Part shown: positions 11,204 to 23,756 of the stretch, piece by piece
How positions within the stretch are numbered: position 1 is the first letter of the stretch
Layout: each line of letters starts with the position of its first letter
Assembly (NCBI GenBank): GCA_963930655.1
Contig: OZ005615.1
Coordinates: 8,760,001-8,824,000 of the forward strand
Direction of reading: 5' to 3'
DNA from: Myrica gale
Taxonomy: Eukaryota > Streptophyta > Magnoliopsida > Fagales > Myricaceae
Length of the DNA stretch: 64,000 nt
Position numbers and translations under genes: made by a program
Notes under the pieces: generated by a model
Told to the model about the DNA's origin: nothing
What the model saw: the letters and a program-made list of their open reading frames with translations, nothing else
The model's database searches: none

Positions 11204-12596
11204 GTTTCTGTTGAGTTTTCCAATTTATTAGAGGAAATGAGTCTTCCTTCATTTTCTCTAGTTTTCTTGTGACTGCTGTCCAAAATATGCAAGTTATTTA
11301 CTTTAATTTGCAAGTACTCGTTGCAATGCTTTATTTAATGTATTATGTGTAAATTCTGTAAGTTTTGTCCTTCCAAATATATGAAAAGGATTCCTTTTTT
11401 TTCTGTAAATAGTAATGAATTTGTTATTTGCCAGCTTGGAAGTGACAGTTTTTTCATAAGTGGTTGTCCCCCCTCCCACAAAAAAGAAGAAAAAAGCCTA
11501 GGACATGACCTACATAGGACCCATCTAAGAACTCTCCTGGACCGGGATAGCTGTATTAGGATTCAACATTTTTCTCTTTTGATGGTTTTGAGTATTGTAC
11601 AAAGTAGTACATTGAACATAAATTATCAAAGTGTTAGTTTCCAATGAACATATTATACTCGATGAACATTTTGCTTGGTTGTGAGGGAGAAGTGATGCTT
11701 ACTTCCTGCTTCCATGACTGAGAGAGCAATATAAAGTCGAGCTGAGGACCCGTTAAATCATACTTTTGTCGGAATGGAAATCTCAAATCCATGTTTTGCG
11801 TGGTTATGGTAAGCCTCATTATGAAAAGCTCTTAAAGCAAAAGAGAAAAAGATGCTATTGAGCGTAAAGCACGCCCCGTTAAAGCTTCTTAGTTCTCACA
11901 CAGCAAAAGACGACTTTTTAAGCGGACCATGCCTCGTATGTGGAAGCAAAATTTTCTGGTCAAAAAGGATGCTGGTTCCAAAATTTGCTCCACTTTAAGC
12001 TCTTGATTCTTAGGGCATGTTTGGTTCCAAGATTTTCCGTCATCTAGAGAAAGGATTTTGCTTTGTAAATATATTGTAATATTATGCTTGACAAAAGAAA
12101 GAAAGGATTCTAATGCTAGTTACAAAGAGATGCTCCACTGAAAGCCACATTTTGGTCTCCATGTTGCTTTTTGGCAATTTGAGTTGCTCCTCAGCGATTT
12201 CACCATAAATTTGCCTCAATTCAATATTATTACCGCCAGTATATTTATACATTATGGTGAGTCTTATAATAACAGTCAGAGCCGCAATTTAGAGAAATTT
12301 CATCCCATTTTAAGTACTTTTTTTTTATAAAAAAAATCAATTTTATTTACTTTACTATCTTTTTCTAGCATTTTTTTGTACATGTATATATTTCATACCA
12401 CATTTATTTCTGTCATCTGTGTAATAGTGTTTTGTTATCGTATATACTACTTTTATTAGTACTATTTGTTTTTGGTGCGGCAAGTGAAGTGTGTGATAAC
12501 CTCAATCTCGTATGGACTGGGAGAAGAGAAGGTACGAGAGGTCTTCAAAGCAAAATTGACTAGTTCTTTTCAAATCAAAACAAATTTAAAATCTAA
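11204..12596. other. Intergenic, downstream of the WVD2-like gene
   Basis: The first few hundred bases are presumably 3' UTR. From about 12014 there is a repeat-like edge beginning GGGCATGTTTGGTTCC, the usual terminus of plant hAT-type MITEs, but no matching far end was found. No gene seen. Confidence 0.4.
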
Positions 12597-12900
12597 GATA
12601 ATGTTTGTTTTCAAGTTTTTTCTAGGATTCAAATCCATTCACAAAACTATCACCGAACATCTTAAGAATTCAAACACAAACACCAATACATTTAACACAA
12701 TCTCTAACAACTTTTTACTTTTTTATTTAACACAAATTTTCTCTATACTTTTCACACAGCTCCAATAATTTTTTATTAAACAATTACATCAAATCATTTC
12801 TCTCTCCACTTTACACAAACACCTATAAAATACTATTCAACATAAATATTCACAACTTTTCTAAAATCCTACAATTTTTTCCCAACACGAACATTACCTA
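12597..12900 (-). mobile_element. hAT-like MITE, family A copy 1
   Basis: About 0.3 kb, AT-rich, with imperfect terminal inverted repeats (TAATGTTTGTTTT at the left, complement of AACACGAACATTA at the right). Its right 110 bp are nearly the same as the reverse complement of the left part of the element at 18221-18536; by eye about nine of ten bases agree. No clear target duplication. Confidence 0.65.
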
Positions 12901-14266
12901 AGTTTTGTGAAAAATTTGGAACTTTTAAGGAATTTTAGATGCAAACATGAATTTTATCACAATTTTTTTTTTTCTACTTTTCAGTTTTCACACCAATCAA
13001 GGTACCCACAACAATATTATTTCTCTTTTTATTTTAATTTCAAAATTTAAAAATAATAATAAAAGCTTCACACTCAACTATCATTCCCATCAAATCATCT
13101 ATTCTTCACAAAACCTAATATAATTCCAATTTTCTCAATTTTCAGAACATTCCATGAATATTTCAAAATTTTAAGGTTTGCAAACTAATCACATTCACCG
13201 CAACAATTAACTCTTTACTCTCTCCATGTATAACACGTGATCGGCAGGTGCCTGCCTGACATTATCCCAAAACATTCTTCTTCTTTTTTCCTAAGATTAT
13301 CCCAAAACATTCAATGCCCATATCTTCATTAATTTCGTTTTTCCCTTTTTTCCAAAAATCACTTAAAGCTTTAACGCAAGCCAAATTGTATTCCTTTCAA
13401 TTTAAGCTTGGAATCGCACTGCTCAGGGGCATGCCTGATCAGAGAAGGTCCTACCTTCCCTCATCTCCCCTTTTTCTTCAGAATACTTCTCCTTTAAGCA
13501 CCAAGGTGAAGAGTGAAGACCATCATACACTAATTCACCTTTAAGCTCCAGTCTAATCCAACAAAAACATTAACTCTCTAAGCAATGATCTATCATATAC
13601 GACCGTCCTAGGATCGGTCAAAACGGACGGAGATGAACTACGCCACATCATGTTGTCATTGGAGGTTGTCTATGGAAGTTCTTAATATGAAAGAGGGTAC
13701 TGATCAGGCTGTTAGGATAGAGCTTTTAGTACTCTTTTTCATTATAGATGCTAAAAGAAGCTCTTAATTGAGTACTTTGACCTAACCACTGTACCAATCC
13801 ATCACCCACATGAACCTATTTATTAACAATGGCAAGCGGTCTTGATTTCTCCTACCGAACACAAGTATGTCACTTTCAATTCATTTGACATTTTACAATT
13901 ACCTAATACCTATTGTCCTAAGCTAAGCATTTGTTTTTGGTAGCAATGCCGACAAAGATGGACATTGACATATTAGAAGATGCTTTTGGTTTGTCTTTGC
14001 AAGCAAGATTGACAACTAATTGGCTGAAACAAGCAGAAGAAAAAGGGGATGATTTGAGGAGAACCAGCAGGTTAAAATTAGGCAGGGTGGTGCTTTCCGA
14101 GTGTGTGTATTCCACATAAACCCCTTTGTAATGAAGAGGTGCTCAGCCAAACCTAGCCTAAGCTATTTGATACTTCACAGAAGTCTGAAAAGCTTGATAG
14201 GGTTGCTGTAGAAAGTGGGACTCCCTGTCAACTGACCCACAAAAGACACTCTCCTCCTCCCCCACG
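12901..14266. other. Intergenic, upstream of MIR166
   Basis: AT-rich DNA without recognised genes. Short frames, for example near 13931-14119 on both strands, match no family I know. The 3' part is presumably the MIR166 promoter. Confidence 0.4.
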
Positions 14267-14274
14267 TATATAAG
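14267..14274 (+). promoter_or_regulatory. TATA box of the MIR166 gene
   Basis: TATATAAG, about 97 bp upstream of the hairpin foot, with a CT-rich stretch between, as in many plant MIR genes. Predicted RNA start is near 14300. Confidence 0.65.
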
Positions 14275-14363
14275 GGCCCATGAAAAACTATGCATGGCTA
14301 TTTCAAAATCAAACAGTCTTCTCTCCCTATCTGATCTCTGTCTCTGTGTCTCTCTCGCTAATA

Positions 14364-14454
14364 GTTGAGGGGAATGCTGTCTGGTTCGAGACCATTTCTC
14401 TGAAACACAGAATATCATTCAGATGATCTCGGACCAGGCTTCATTCCCCCCAAC
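14364..14454 (+). ncRNA. MIR166: miR166 precursor hairpin
   Basis: The 3' arm at 14429-14449 is the conserved 21-nt miR166 (starts TCGGACCAGGC, ends TTCCCC). The 5' arm at 14371-14391 (starts GGAATGCTGTC, ends TTCGAGA) pairs with it, giving 2-nt 3' overhangs as expected of a Dicer-like duplex. The foot GTTG/CAAC extends the stem, and the loop is about 37 nt. miR166 directs cleavage of class III HD-ZIP mRNAs and so controls leaf polarity, meristem and vascular patterning; this is known of the family. The locus is independent of the neighbouring protein genes, with its own TATA box upstream. Confidence 0.97.
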
Positions 14455-16310
14455 TCACCAATCGCTGGAGACTTTTCATGCACGATTAACGAAGGCAGCA
14501 AATCAAATGATCCAATATTTCTTCTGCTTTGAAAATGTAAGTTCTCACTTCTTTATCTTTCCCCACTATACTGTAACATCCAGTACTGCACCTCTTGCCT
14601 TTTCTTCTGATTGGAGATCGTGTCCAGTTTAGGAGGGAGGCAAGCTGTCGGAGAAAGCTACCCAACTAACCCAAGTACATATCATGTCCAAGTTTAGAGC
14701 GAATTCAGGTAACAAGCACTTTCAATTCATGATGCCTTACATTGTGGTTTTCCTGCAAATCATACTTGTACCTTCAAAAATACAACTGGAAGTGCACTTT
14801 CAAGACCAATGACTTTTAGGCAATTTGAAGCACATTAAGAAGCTGTTATTATCTTTCATGATGCAGTCCTTTTTCTTCTTGATCGAAAGAAAGAATTTTC
14901 ATGCAAATTACTAAAAGATATACTTGACTCTTGAGGATTTAATCCTCACCAAAAGAATGTGCCGGCAATTCGTTAAACAGAAGCAGATTGAATAGAACAA
15001 ATATCAAATAGTATGAAGAAGCATGTTCGAAAAGTTAAAAATTGCTTCAGCTTCCTTCCCTATTTCAACTCTTTGAAAAGGTGGGGGTCACTTAAGAAAA
15101 CCTTTGAAAAATCGTATTTTCTAGGAGAGTTTGGTTTCAAATGCTCCACGAGTCTGCAAAATCTTTGTTCTTTTACCAAATTCGTTGAAAAACATGGCCA
15201 TGGGGGTTAGTGTGAAAATACGACTGAAAAGGGAAAAAGAATAGTAGCAAAACAAAGTTGTGTTTTATCTTTTCATGGTTGAATTTTAGCCCATTTGCCT
15301 TTGCTTGCAGAGAGTTGCAAAGAATATAAGCAGAGAGGAGCTTTCACTTTATGTGCTGCATGAGAGGGGGGAGATATTCTCTGCCTCTGGGAGTACCCAT
15401 CAAAGTCGAGCTTTGAATTTGCTCCTTTATAACCCTTAAGACCGCCATCATAACCATCTCCTTAGTCTTTAGCCCGTCCCTTACTTTTTACAAGCGTGTG
15501 GGTCACAGATCCTACCCAATGAGGTCAAAATTGTGCCTGGAAAACCTACACAACAATGTGGGCCTGTTCTGGATGGATCTCATCCGTAGGCCATGCCCCA
15601 ATATTTACTCGCATGTGGCTTATACATGTGAATGTATTTAATACGTTGCCCAAATACAAGTCATAAAGATGATACGAACACGTGATCACTGCAAAATTGG
15701 GGTGCATGAGTAAGTAATCTTTTGTGTATTTGACTCTACAACCAAATTCCAATTGGGATGAAATTGAATTTGCTTAGGTACTTCAATCTTTGTTTGGTAG
15801 GTATTTGTATACAGAAATGACACTTACAAAGAGAGTTTTACAGCCATCGATATCCCCTGACCCCTTTTTATTCCTCTACTCGCAGTGAAACTACCGATTT
15901 TTTCTTTTGGAAAAGACAGCGATACGTCTGAATTTTATTAGAATATCTTCATTTATAGTAGAAGAATACCTTAATAACAATCAAACTTGGCCGGCTACGA
16001 GTAAAACACAAACAATTACTGATTTACTCTTAGCGGCAGGTTGCTAATGGGTGGCATATTCAAATAGATTTGGTGCATTCTTGTCTTCGTCCAGGCGTGA
16101 TAAATATGATCACGATAAATGCATGCAGAAGAAGCTAGGATTTAAATATTGAGAGGGAAGTTTCATTATAGAAGAATTTGAGAGCCCAAAGTGTAAGTAT
16201 TTAAGAAAATCTCTTCTTCTTCTTTTTTTTCCTTTTTTTTTGGGGCAGCCCCAAGCTTCGCCCCCTGATTGCATGAAATTTTCACAATTGATATGATTAG
16301 TGTCATGAGA
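14455..16310. other. Downstream of MIR166; intergenic
   Basis: Probably the rest of the primary miRNA transcript, then AT-rich intergenic DNA. No protein gene or further known miRNA recognised. Confidence 0.4.
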
Positions 16311-16433
16311 AGGATTCGGAGCGAAGTTATTCAGTGCGAAGTGTGTAAAGCGAGGGCTGAGAAGGATTCGGTGCGAAGTTATTTACTACTTCGCATTAAA
16401 TAACTTCGCACCGAATCCAATCCCGTCATGAGA
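16302..16433 (+). mobile_element. Small Mutator-like MITE with long perfect hairpin
   Basis: Nine-base direct repeats GTCATGAGA at 16302-16310 and 16425-16433 flank a 114-bp element. Inside, 16364-16384 and 16398-16418 are exact 21-bp inverted repeats (GGATTCGGTGCGAAG... and its complement) around a 13-base loop. A second diverged copy of the arm starts at about 16312 (GGATTCGGAGCGAAG). A 9-bp duplication fits Mutator-like elements. The terminal repeats are imperfect, so the borders could be off by a few bases. Confidence 0.7.
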
Positions 16434-17078
16434 ATGTCAGCTGGAGTCTGGACGGTGGATTTACTTCGTTTTGATTGGTGGTGGCATCATTATTGCATGT
16501 GCTAATTAACATATGACCAAGAATTTCAAGTTGGAAGAAATGTAAAAAAAAAAAAATGGCAATTAAATAGTAACAAAAATTAGAGATATGTCATCGTCCT
16601 TTGGCATCACCACAGCTGTTTCCAACAAAGACGCCAGAGCTTGTGTTTTCCACAATATCCATGGTCAAATTAAAAATATTGTCTTGAAATAAATATGTAT
16701 TAGTTGACTACTTACAGATAATCGAACTTAAGATCTCTAAACGAACCATATAGTTTAAGAGGATTGACATGTAATTAGTTTGATGTACTGACCAATAGTT
16801 CACTGAAAGTGAGGAACTGAGATACAGCATATATCGGATAGAAATCACAGGGGTAGTTCGACAGATTTTGCTTTTAGCCTTTTTTTTCATTGATGTTTGC
16901 AAAATCAACCGTACAATCATAAGAAACGACATCATTTTGGAGTTCTTTAGATGCCAAGACTCACAAAATCGGCCATTGGGAGTCAAAAAGGCAAGAGAGA
17001 CATCTTGAGTACGTAGGAGAAAAAGTAATTCCCATGCTCTATAAAGGTATTTGGAATTCATTCTCAATAAGGTAAATG
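16434..17078. other. Intergenic
   Basis: No gene recognised. A 119-codon minus-strand frame at 16708-17067 has no known family features. Confidence 0.35.
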
Positions 17079-17504
17079 CTTAATTACATCGTAGGTCCCT
17101 GTGGTATAATATTTTTATAAATTTATCTTTGTTGTATCACTTGGTATAAACAGGTCCCTGTGATCACCCTTTTAGGTAAAAGTTAGTCTCTTCGTTCATC
17201 AGGCGTTAACACACTAACGACAAGCCAGATGACTGCTACATTAACCACGTCAGCAACGAATGAGATGATGTCGCGTGTCTAACGGCGAGTCGGTCGACCG
17301 CTGCACGAACCGGTCGACTGCTGCAAGTTGTCTTTTTGTAGCGGTCGATCGGCTCTCATTCTGTTAGTATATTAACGCCTGATGGACGGAGGGACTAACT
17401 TTCACCTAGAAGGGTGACTACAAGGACTTGTTTGCACAAAGTGATATCACATGGACGAATTTATAAAAAGGCTATACCACATTGACCTGTAATGCAATTA
17501 AGCC
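17079..17504. mobile_element. MITE with 'taggtccctgtggt' termini
   Basis: The ends GCTTAATTACATCGTAGGTCC (about 17078) and ...GGACC-like TTGACCTGTAATGCAATTAAGC (about 17504) are inverted repeats, and the next bases inwards also pair (ACCTGTGGTATA type). The middle is GC-richer, with CGGTCGACCGCTG and its near repeat. A non-autonomous DNA element of a type common in plant genomes; no clear target duplication. Confidence 0.65.
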
Positions 17505-18220
17505 TATGGTAAAATGGATACCCAAATAAATTTGGCCACTTTTTTGGTGACTTAGACCATTTGCTAAATTCCATAAAGCATTCAAATGCAAATTGGAAAA
17601 TACTAGCAAAAGTCCATTTAAAAGAGCCAGAGAGGGATTTTGTTGGCCATCACAATCACAAACTTTGGCCAACACAAAAGTTTTTCTTTCTCGTTTTGTT
17701 TTTGTTATTGTTCTTTGGCTTTCCAAACACAAAGTTGTTTTAGGGCAGAAACTCCCCACTCTTATTATCCCTTTTTTTCCTTTCCTCATCTATTTTTTTA
17801 GTGACGCTATTCACATTTTTTTTCCTTTATGACAGTACAAATTTGTTGCACCCGACCCACTTTTATACGTTGGATTAGAATGGATTTTACTCAATTGAGA
17901 AACGCATTAGTCAAGCTAAGAGCATACAGATAAATCTCGAATACTCATGAAATTAACATGATATTCCAAATATTAGTTATAGTTGTGATTAGATTCGAAT
18001 TCACATGCATCAACCCATTAAATACTATTCGTCGAATAATACCTACTTCCAACAAAATTGCTTTATTTGAACAATATTTAAGGATATACACGTATGTTAT
18101 AGTTTTGATTAGAATATCCAAACAGAAAATCAGCGACGATTATAATCCACGAAATCTTCTTGGCGACTCTACTCTGGGAAGAGAAATTCATTGCCAGATG
18201 TTGTTAGGTAGGAGAGTCTA
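17505..18220. other. Intergenic between MITEs
   Basis: AT-rich; only short chance frames. Confidence 0.35.
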
Positions 18221-18536
18221 GGATATGTTCGGTTTGAGTAAAAATTTAGGATTTTGGAGAAGTTGTGAATATTTATGTTGAATAATATTTTATTGATATT
18301 TTTGTAAAGTGGAGAGATAAATGATTTGATATAATTGTTTAATAAAAAAATATTAGACTTATGTGAAAAAGTATAAAGAAAAAATTTATATTGAATAAAA
18401 AAAGTAAAAAGTTGTTAAAAATTATGTAAAATGTATAAATATTTGTATTTAAATTCTGAATATATTATATGATGATTTTGTGTATATATTTAAATTCTGA
18501 AAAAAAATATAGGATACGAACATACCTACCTCATCA
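18221..18536 (+). mobile_element. hAT-like MITE, family A copy 2
   Basis: Begins GGATATGTTCGG and ends CGAACATACC (imperfect inverted repeats). The reverse complement of its left 110 bp closely matches 12766-12880, so the two elements are one family in opposite orientation about 5.6 kb apart. It ends about 400 bp before the START gene's ATG, inside its likely promoter. Confidence 0.65.
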
Positions 18537-18943
18537 AATAATCTCCGCTGGCGAGCTCTAATCCGGCACACGGAATATACCTAATCGAAAAAGCATCTTC
18601 CTTAAACAAAAATCTGCGCAAAACAAAAAAGTCCTGTCAGCTTCCGTTACCACCGACTAAAAACCCCCCACGCTCCAATCGCGCTCTACTCGACCTCCGG
18701 ACAAAGCCATTGGCCAATGGCCACCCTACACCATCAACGGTCGAGTGCACTGCCATGTCATCCTAGCGTACCGACGAAATCAACTTCCAAACCACCTGCT
18801 GGGCTTTCTCTAGCTGAAAACACCTCTCCTCTCTCTCTTTCCCCCTCTTTGTCCCCTGATTGCAGAGAGGATCCATGGTCCTTGTAGATTGAGTCTCATT
18901 TTTCTCGCTGATTTTCCAGTGAAGGTCACGAGGATAGGGCAAA

Positions 18944-21900
18944 ATGGGCGACCAGATCTTCGATATGGGGGAATTTTTGAGGCGACCTTCACTCGCCGAG
19001 ACATTAGTCGACATTTTGCTCTGCACAGTTCCGATTTGGCTGGCCGTGATGATCGGCTTGGTCATAGGGTGGTCGTGGCGGCCCAGGTGGACCGGACTCG
19101 TCTTCCTTGGCCTCCGTTCCAAGTGTCGTTTCCTCTGGACGGCTCCGCCCGGCTTCGGAGCTGGCCGCCTCTGGCTCGTCTTCACGGCGCTCTCCGTCTT
19201 CTCCGTTTGTCGCACCATTTGGTCCAATTTCAAACGCAAAACCGAGGGTTCGCGGAGATCGACTCTTTACACAGAAGGAATTGGCGACGATGTTGGGCGA
19301 GTATTTTTTTTCCTTTTGTTTTTCATAGCTCTGTCTTTACTTTTGCGAACATGTCAATAAGAAAATCATGGCAATAAATTACGAAATTTGACAAAACACA
19401 CACACACACACACACACAAGCACAAATCTGCCTTAAAGACCAATCGGCCAGGGGAGAAATACATCATTAATTCATCGTCCGAAAACCAAATAATGTTGTT
19501 AAGCATCACTATCTACTAACTGGCGGTGCAAAGTCTTTCAGTTCTGCGGTAGGAAATTGAGAATGTACCTGTGCTTGGGTTTTTTCTATTGACTAGCACG
19601 GTATAAGGCATAATAATTTTCCTCGTCATCCCAGAAAAGTAATTTTAGATTTATGTCAACACCTTAATAGGCAATGGAATTAGCTGTTCTTGGACAGTTG
19701 TAATGTTGTTAAATTATATCAGGGGATGATACAATCGCTCGTCTGAGATTAAAGTAGCCGTTTCCGGTACATTAAGTTGGTGCATTGTCCGCAACTGTAG
19801 TGCAATTGCTTTACATGGTATTTTGGGTGGAATGTAGGTATGTGGGTTTCATGCTTCTGTAGGGCTGTGTGTACATTCCCCAGACCTGACCCTAGGATAG
19901 CATCCGATCCAACGGTGATTTTGGTTCAATTTTCCACAGTGGCTCCCTCAAAGTTAAAGCTAAATTCTGCTGCTTTGACAAAGTCAGTGTTAGGGTTAGA
20001 GGATCACTGGTATTTTCCCGTGACCTCTGACCCCGAGACTGATATATTTTTTCCCTGAAGTAATGCAAAATGACGTCCTTCAATTAACAAAACTAAATGT
20101 TTTCTGCATGAAATGACGTCACTTTTGTAGTTAAACAGGAACACAGATTTTGTAGTGGATGACGTTTTTGGCAGCCGTTTCCTTCTGCTCCCCCCCCCCC
20201 CCCCCGGGGGGCGGGCAGCCTGGCCAATTCTTCGCATCTCATATCTCTGGCTCTTCACCTCCAAGCTTTTTTGCCGGCTTATTAGTGGAATCCAGAAAGT
20301 CCCTTTTCACTACCCACATTGTTTGAGCCCATCCCTAAAGTTTTGATTGCGAGCTAGCAGTTTTTAAGGTGTGGAAGTGGCGGTATTTGGGAATTGATGG
20401 GGACAGTGTGAGAATGCGATTTAGGGGCATACTTTTGAAAGTAGAGAGTGATTTGAGTTCAAAGTTGCAAGTTTGGTACTTGAATTTCTTATACGCTGGT
20501 AACCTTGTATGAAAGAACAGCTACATGCCTCAAAAGGTATATATTGAATCTCTACGGTCAATTAAATGATCAATTGAACTGGAGGCCGATTTCTGAAGTA
20601 TGGGCTGTTACACAGTTTTTGATAATATCAACATGTTTGCGGTGTGAGAGCGTGCTCCTCTTGTCCGATGCTTTAAACTTTGAGGTGCTTTTTTTTATCC
20701 TCTGCGATAATAGATGTGTCAAGACAGAGGTGTGAGCCATCTTGAAGCAATTTGACCAGAAAAGATAAGAGAAATTTTGCTAATAATGCTTGTCTGACTC
20801 TTGCATCAATTATTTGGAAGACGACTTATGCCATATGGGATTAATAAAACCTTACTCCTAACTTTTGAGTGTCAGATAGATTTGGAAGTATTCCCAGTCG
20901 ATAGCTGTACTTATAGATCAATAGTGGGAATTTGATGGTTGCATCTGTGTTTTATATATCAATTAATGAAGTGATAATATCCCTTCCCGTTACTTATCAA
21001 AAAATAAATATATATCCCTTCCCAAATTGTGCACTGTGGAATGTGATGCTTATTGTAGCATGCATAGTGTCACAACTGACAATTCCTTGTACATTAATAT
21101 GGTAAAAAAATGCTAAGGTCATTTTTTCAATTGAAATTTCAATATTGACTCATGCCCCTAGTTTAAAATAGTTTGATTTTTTCATTTTTCTGGAATAATC
21201 ATTAAATTATGCGGACAACATTCAACTTCGGTAGAGCTTGTTTGTGCTTAGGTTCTTTTTCTTTTTAGGTAAATTTGTTCATGGGGTTAATAAACCACTT
21301 TTGTTAAGGAATGAAAGCATCTCCTAGTGACGTCAACAAATATTTGTGTAATTTGGCATAGTTTTTCACCCGTCCATTTGTCCACCGTTCCGTGTGCTTC
21401 TCTGCGTCTAATAACTATGTATTAAGTTCTTATAAAAAAAATATGTATTAAGTTATTCATGAACTTTGTCATTTGGGTGTTGGCCTGAGTTATCTGAGAC
21501 ATAATTGTTCTAGTCTGCTGTATCTTGAATCCATTCTTGCTTTTGTAAAGACCCGTTCCGATAAGAATCTGGTATTAGTGTTGGAGTAATGATGTTTCTT
21601 ATTCACGAATGAATTGGTTTGTGATACGTTACTTATAAAAAAAAAAGGTTTGTGATATGTTAACTCTCCTGCAGCCCTGCTGTTGAAGCTGATGGGAGAG
21701 TGGAGGACATTGTCACAGAGAATGATTTAGAACACCTACTTCATCTTCTTGATGGGAAGGATGGTGAAATGGAATGGCAAAGTATGATGGAGAGGTCAAC
21801 TCCTAACATGGCATACCAAGCTTGGCGCCACGAGCCAGAGGTAGATTCTGATTTCATCTATCCTTGCATGTAATTTCTTTTCTTCATCAAATGAAATGAT

Positions 21901-23756
21901 ATGTGTGAGGATCGTTTAAACTAGTGGCACCTATGTCATTATTAACTCAAAGGGAAATTTGTTAATAATAAAAAGAGCAATTAGATAATCTATCTGCTGT
22001 TTTGTTTTTCAATTTACTTTGAATCTTCTGTTGATCTTACAAAAAGCAGGGTTTCTAGTTGTCGTGGGATTCATTACACCTTCTTGGTCTTGGTTAGACA
22101 GTCGACATCTTGTGCCATATTTTACCAGGTGTATTTGGGACGTTTAATTATGTTTGAGAAGCTCGGTGTGTTTGTCTCTTTTCTATTTATTTGCATTTTG
22201 TGTATAGTATACCATATTTGATCATGCATCTATCAAATTGTACTGTTCTTCGCAAGGTTGTGTCTTTCCCATCCTTGTGGTAGTTCGACTTGTATCATGT
22301 ATCAGCATTTGACGGTGATTTGGTCATCAGACAGGCCCAACAGTTTACCGCAGTAGAACGGTCTTTGAGGACGCAACTCCAGAGGTGGTTAGAGATTTCT
22401 TCTGGGATGATGAGTTTCGGCCTAAATGGGATCCTATGCTTGTATACTTCAAAATATTGGAGGAGTGCTCACGTACAGGGACCAATATTGTTCACTGGAT
22501 AAAAAAGGTTTTTTTATTAAAGGATTTGCAAAATTTGTATGCATATCTTAGTTTTATTATACCACTTAGTTGGTTCACGTAGTGTATGTAGTGAAACCTT
22601 GACTTGTTTGCCTTCTACTTGCAGTTCCCTTTTTTCTGTAGTGATCGGGAGTATATCATTGGTCGACGAATTTGGGAGGCCGAGAAGATGTATTATTGTG
22701 TAACGAAGGTATTGGTTGCATCTAATTATTTCTTTGAACAATAGTCTATGGTCCTCATTGCATCTTTTCCTCTCCTTGGGAACAGGCCCTTTTAGGTTGT
22801 TAAGACTGTAGGGATTGGTTTGAACCCCCTGGCCTTTTGTATCGTAATGGTCAGCTGGGGTTTTGGTCTAGAGGACCATTAATGGTTTTATGATCTAGAA
22901 AATCCATCTATCACTAATCACTGAGAAACTTCTAGACCAATTGGATATTTTGGGCCATTTTACATATGCTTTTTTTTTTCTGTTATGTTCACTGTAGAGT
23001 TAAGATGAACAGAAAAGATAGTCTGATTGATTAACATGGTAGTTCCTGTAAAACTATGTGTTAGACACTGGGCTCTATTAAGAAATCCTAATGTATTTGC
23101 AGCATATTGACATGTCTTATTATGTGACCTACAATATTGTAGGGGGTGCCATATCCAGCTCTGCCCAAGAGGGACAAGCCTCGACGTGTTGAACTATATT
23201 TCTCTAGTTGGATTATCAGAGCCGGTAAGAGTGCTAGTTATCTAATTGCTTTTTGCGACAATTTGCTGAGCAAAGTTTAGTGATTTGCTGCTGCGTTTGG
23301 TGAAATTGGAAATTCTATGCAGTGGAATCTCGCAAGGGAGATGGACAGCTGTCTGCATGTGAGGTTATTCTGATACATTATGAAGACATGGGGATTCCCA
23401 AGGATGTGGCAAAATTGGGAGTCCGTCATGGGATGTGGGGAGCCGTCAAGAAATTGCACTCTGGGATGAGGGCGTATCAGAATGCGAGGAAATCAGAGGC
23501 TTCTTTGTCTAGAAACGCACTGATGGCAAGAATCACCACCAAGATTTCTTTGGGTGGAAGCATGGAGTCTTTAGAGTTAGCTTCTGGTGAAGAGGAAAAA
23601 GAGCCAGCCAGGGACAATAGGAGAGAAAAAGATCATGGTGTCGACTGGAAATGGTTAGCTATAGGTGGAACCGTGGCTCTGGTGTTTGGACTCTATTCTG
23701 GCGTAATAGGGAAAGCCTTGTTACTCGGAGCGGGGCAGAGAGTTGCACGGAGGTGA
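18944..23756 (+). CDS. START-domain lipid-binding membrane protein
   Basis: Six exons: 18944-19296, 21675-21840, 22331-22507, 22625-22708, 23143-23224, 23323-23756, giving 431 aa. Hydrophobic segments at about residues 21-45 and 74-93, then a START domain over roughly 130-340 (FEDATPEVVRDFFWDDEFRP, FCSDREYIIGRRIW, YFSSWIIRAVESRKGDGQ), then a C-terminal membrane helix at about 401-424 (WLAIGGTVALVFGLYSG). This layout matches the plant START-plus-transmembrane proteins annotated as polyketide cyclase/lipid transport superfamily. START domains hold one lipid in a hydrophobic pocket; the ligand is unknown. Intron 1 (2.4 kb) appears to start with GC, not GT: only TTGG|GCGAGT at 19297-19298 keeps the frame into exon 2. 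The other introns are GT-AG. Confidence 0.88.
19396..19418. repeat. (CA)n microsatellite in intron 1 of the START gene
   Basis: About 11 CA units. Confidence 0.9.
20190..20211. repeat. C16G6 homopolymer run in intron 1 of the START gene
   Basis: Sixteen C followed by six G. The length may be a sequencing or assembly estimate. Confidence 0.85.

Noticed and set aside
13918..14119. Overlapping short frames on both strands upstream of MIR166
   Set aside because: No family features and no splice or promoter context.
15300..15420. Possible second miRNA-like hairpin downstream of MIR166
   Set aside because: GCAGAGAG and CTCTGC can pair, but no known miRNA sequence and no long stem was found.
16708..17067. 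119-codon minus-strand frame
   Set aside because: No recognisable motif; AT-rich intergenic DNA next to a MITE.
18763..19239. 158-codon minus-strand frame over the START gene's first exon
   Set aside because: Arg/Pro-rich shadow of the GC-richer exon on the other strand.
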